Assembly (NCBI GenBank): GCA_019802505.1
Contig: JAFMOC010000241.1
Coordinates: 489,651 to 553,650, forward strand
DNA length: 64,000 nt
Direction: 5' to 3'
From: Corydoras sp. C115
Lineage: Eukaryota > Chordata > Actinopteri > Siluriformes > Callichthyidae
The notes beneath the pieces are model-generated. The model made no database searches, was not told the origin of the DNA, and saw nothing but the letters and a program-made list of their open reading frames with translations. Positions 63,071 to 64,000 of the stretch are shown here, piece by piece; position 1 is the first letter of the stretch, and each line of letters starts with the position of its first letter. The position numbers were made by a program, and so were the translations under genes.

Positions 63071-64000
63071 TTGGTTAGGGGTTAGGGACGTTTTTCCCCT
63101 CAGCACTGGGGATCCCCCGGTGTAATCCAAATTTTGGGTGGAGTTTCCATGTTCCCGGGTCTGTGGGGTTTCCCCCCGGATTTTCCCGGGTTTTCCCCCC
63201 ACAGGGTTTCCCCCAAAAAAAAAGGGAAACAAGGTAAATTTAATGCTCTAAAAAATTTCCCAAAATTTTTTGGATAGATTGGCGCAAATTCCGGGGGGTA
63301 TTTTGCCCCCGCGCCCAAAAAATTCTGCCCCGGATAAGTATTTGGGGAAAACCCCTTTCCCCCACAATAATAGTGGACCTAGGGGAGAGGGGAAATGGAA
63401 ATAGGCGAGGGGTAATGAGATAACGGGTGGCCAAGGTTTGTGGGGTTTGGAGTTTCCTCCAGTGCTTTTGAGACCAAAGGTTTTAAACCCAATCTGGGTG
63501 GGGTTTCCATGTTTTTCCCCCGTGTCCGGTTTTGGGGTTTCTCTGGGTTCTCCGGGTTTTCCCCCCCAATGCAAAAAACATGGGTTTAAAGGTAAATTGG
63601 CAGCCCCTCCCAAAATTTCCCAATATAGAGGGTTTGTGTGGGGGTGAAGGGGAAAAGGGGCAGGATAACTTGGCGCCCTGTCTTGGGTTCTGGCCCCCGC
63701 GCCCTAAAAAATCCCCCCGGAGGGTACTCCCCCAGATGGGGAAAACGAAAAACCGGGGAACCCTAGCGTAGAGGCGAACGTGTTTTAAAACCCAAAACCA
63801 CCCCCTTTCCGCCCTTACTGACTCCCTCACTCAACAATTCCCCGGGTTTTTTAAACCCATTGGGTGGAGTTTTTCCCGTTCTCCCGTGGGCCGGGGTGGG
63901 TTTCCTCCGGGTTTTTCCCCGGGTTTTCCTTTCCCCCAGTCTAAAAAAAATGTATCAAGTTCAAATTTAATTTCCCCAAAATTACCCCAAAGAGTGTGTT
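63071..64000 (+). mobile_element. two to three mermaid-like SINE copies in low-accuracy sequence
   Basis: Recognisable segments: GGGTGGAGTTTCCATGTTCC (63135), TGGATAGATTGGCGC (63271), then a second run from 63480 (AATCTGGGTGGGGTTTCCATG), an inverted piece near 63738-63810, and a third head from 63845. Homopolymers are lengthened and bases swapped throughout, unlike the other copies. Confidence 0.65.

Overview
This is eukaryotic, almost certainly teleost fish, nuclear DNA. The host genes have introns with GT/AG boundaries. The repeats are fish-typical: Tc1-like transposons with long inverted repeats, an L2/Maui-type LINE, a Rex3/RTE LINE, a Ty3/gypsy remnant, and about sixty copies of a tRNA-derived SINE resembling the DANA/mermaid group. 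Long (CA)n, (TA)n and (GA)n tracts are frequent. A catfish or related otophysan is possible, but I infer that only from the repeat style.

Host genes, left to right. (1) Four in-frame minus-strand exons between 867 and 6724 form the 5' part (132 codons) of a coiled-coil protein I do not recognise; it runs off the left edge. (2) slc10a3 lies on the minus strand at 21660-23093 as one coding exon. (3) chmp1a (ESCRT-III) lies on the minus strand as seven exons between 55882 and 32410. It encodes 198 residues spread over 23.5 kb because its introns are packed with transposons. (4) A two-exon plus-strand gene at 58326-59424 encodes 96 residues with a calcineurin-docking PxIxIT motif and is probably spata33. 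(5) The first coding exon of cdk10 is at 62763-62853, plus strand, behind a TCTCGCGAGA promoter palindrome. The order chmp1a(-), spata33(+), cdk10(+) matches human 16q24.3, which supports all three calls.

The rest is mostly mobile DNA. Tc1-like elements are at 4106-5699, 7799-9345, 35079-36671 and, as a folded-back remnant, 60968-61430. A gypsy pol remnant lies between two 181-bp direct repeats (13609-15919). An L2 copy is at 40377-41712, with 3' pieces elsewhere. A Rex3-like LINE is at 51700-54940, inside chmp1a intron 1. The SINE covers roughly a quarter of the window, and many copies have visible target-site duplications. It ends in the same sequence as the Rex3-like LINE, suggesting that LINE machinery mobilises it. 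Nested insertions allow relative dating: Tc1 into SINE, SINE into SINE, L2 into SINE, and SINE into an older repeat.

Unexplained structures include a 62-bp-arm hairpin in chmp1a intron 3, paired inverted SINEs, GA-rich arrays with a GTGAT punctuation, and a final 0.9 kb that looks like low-accuracy sequence.
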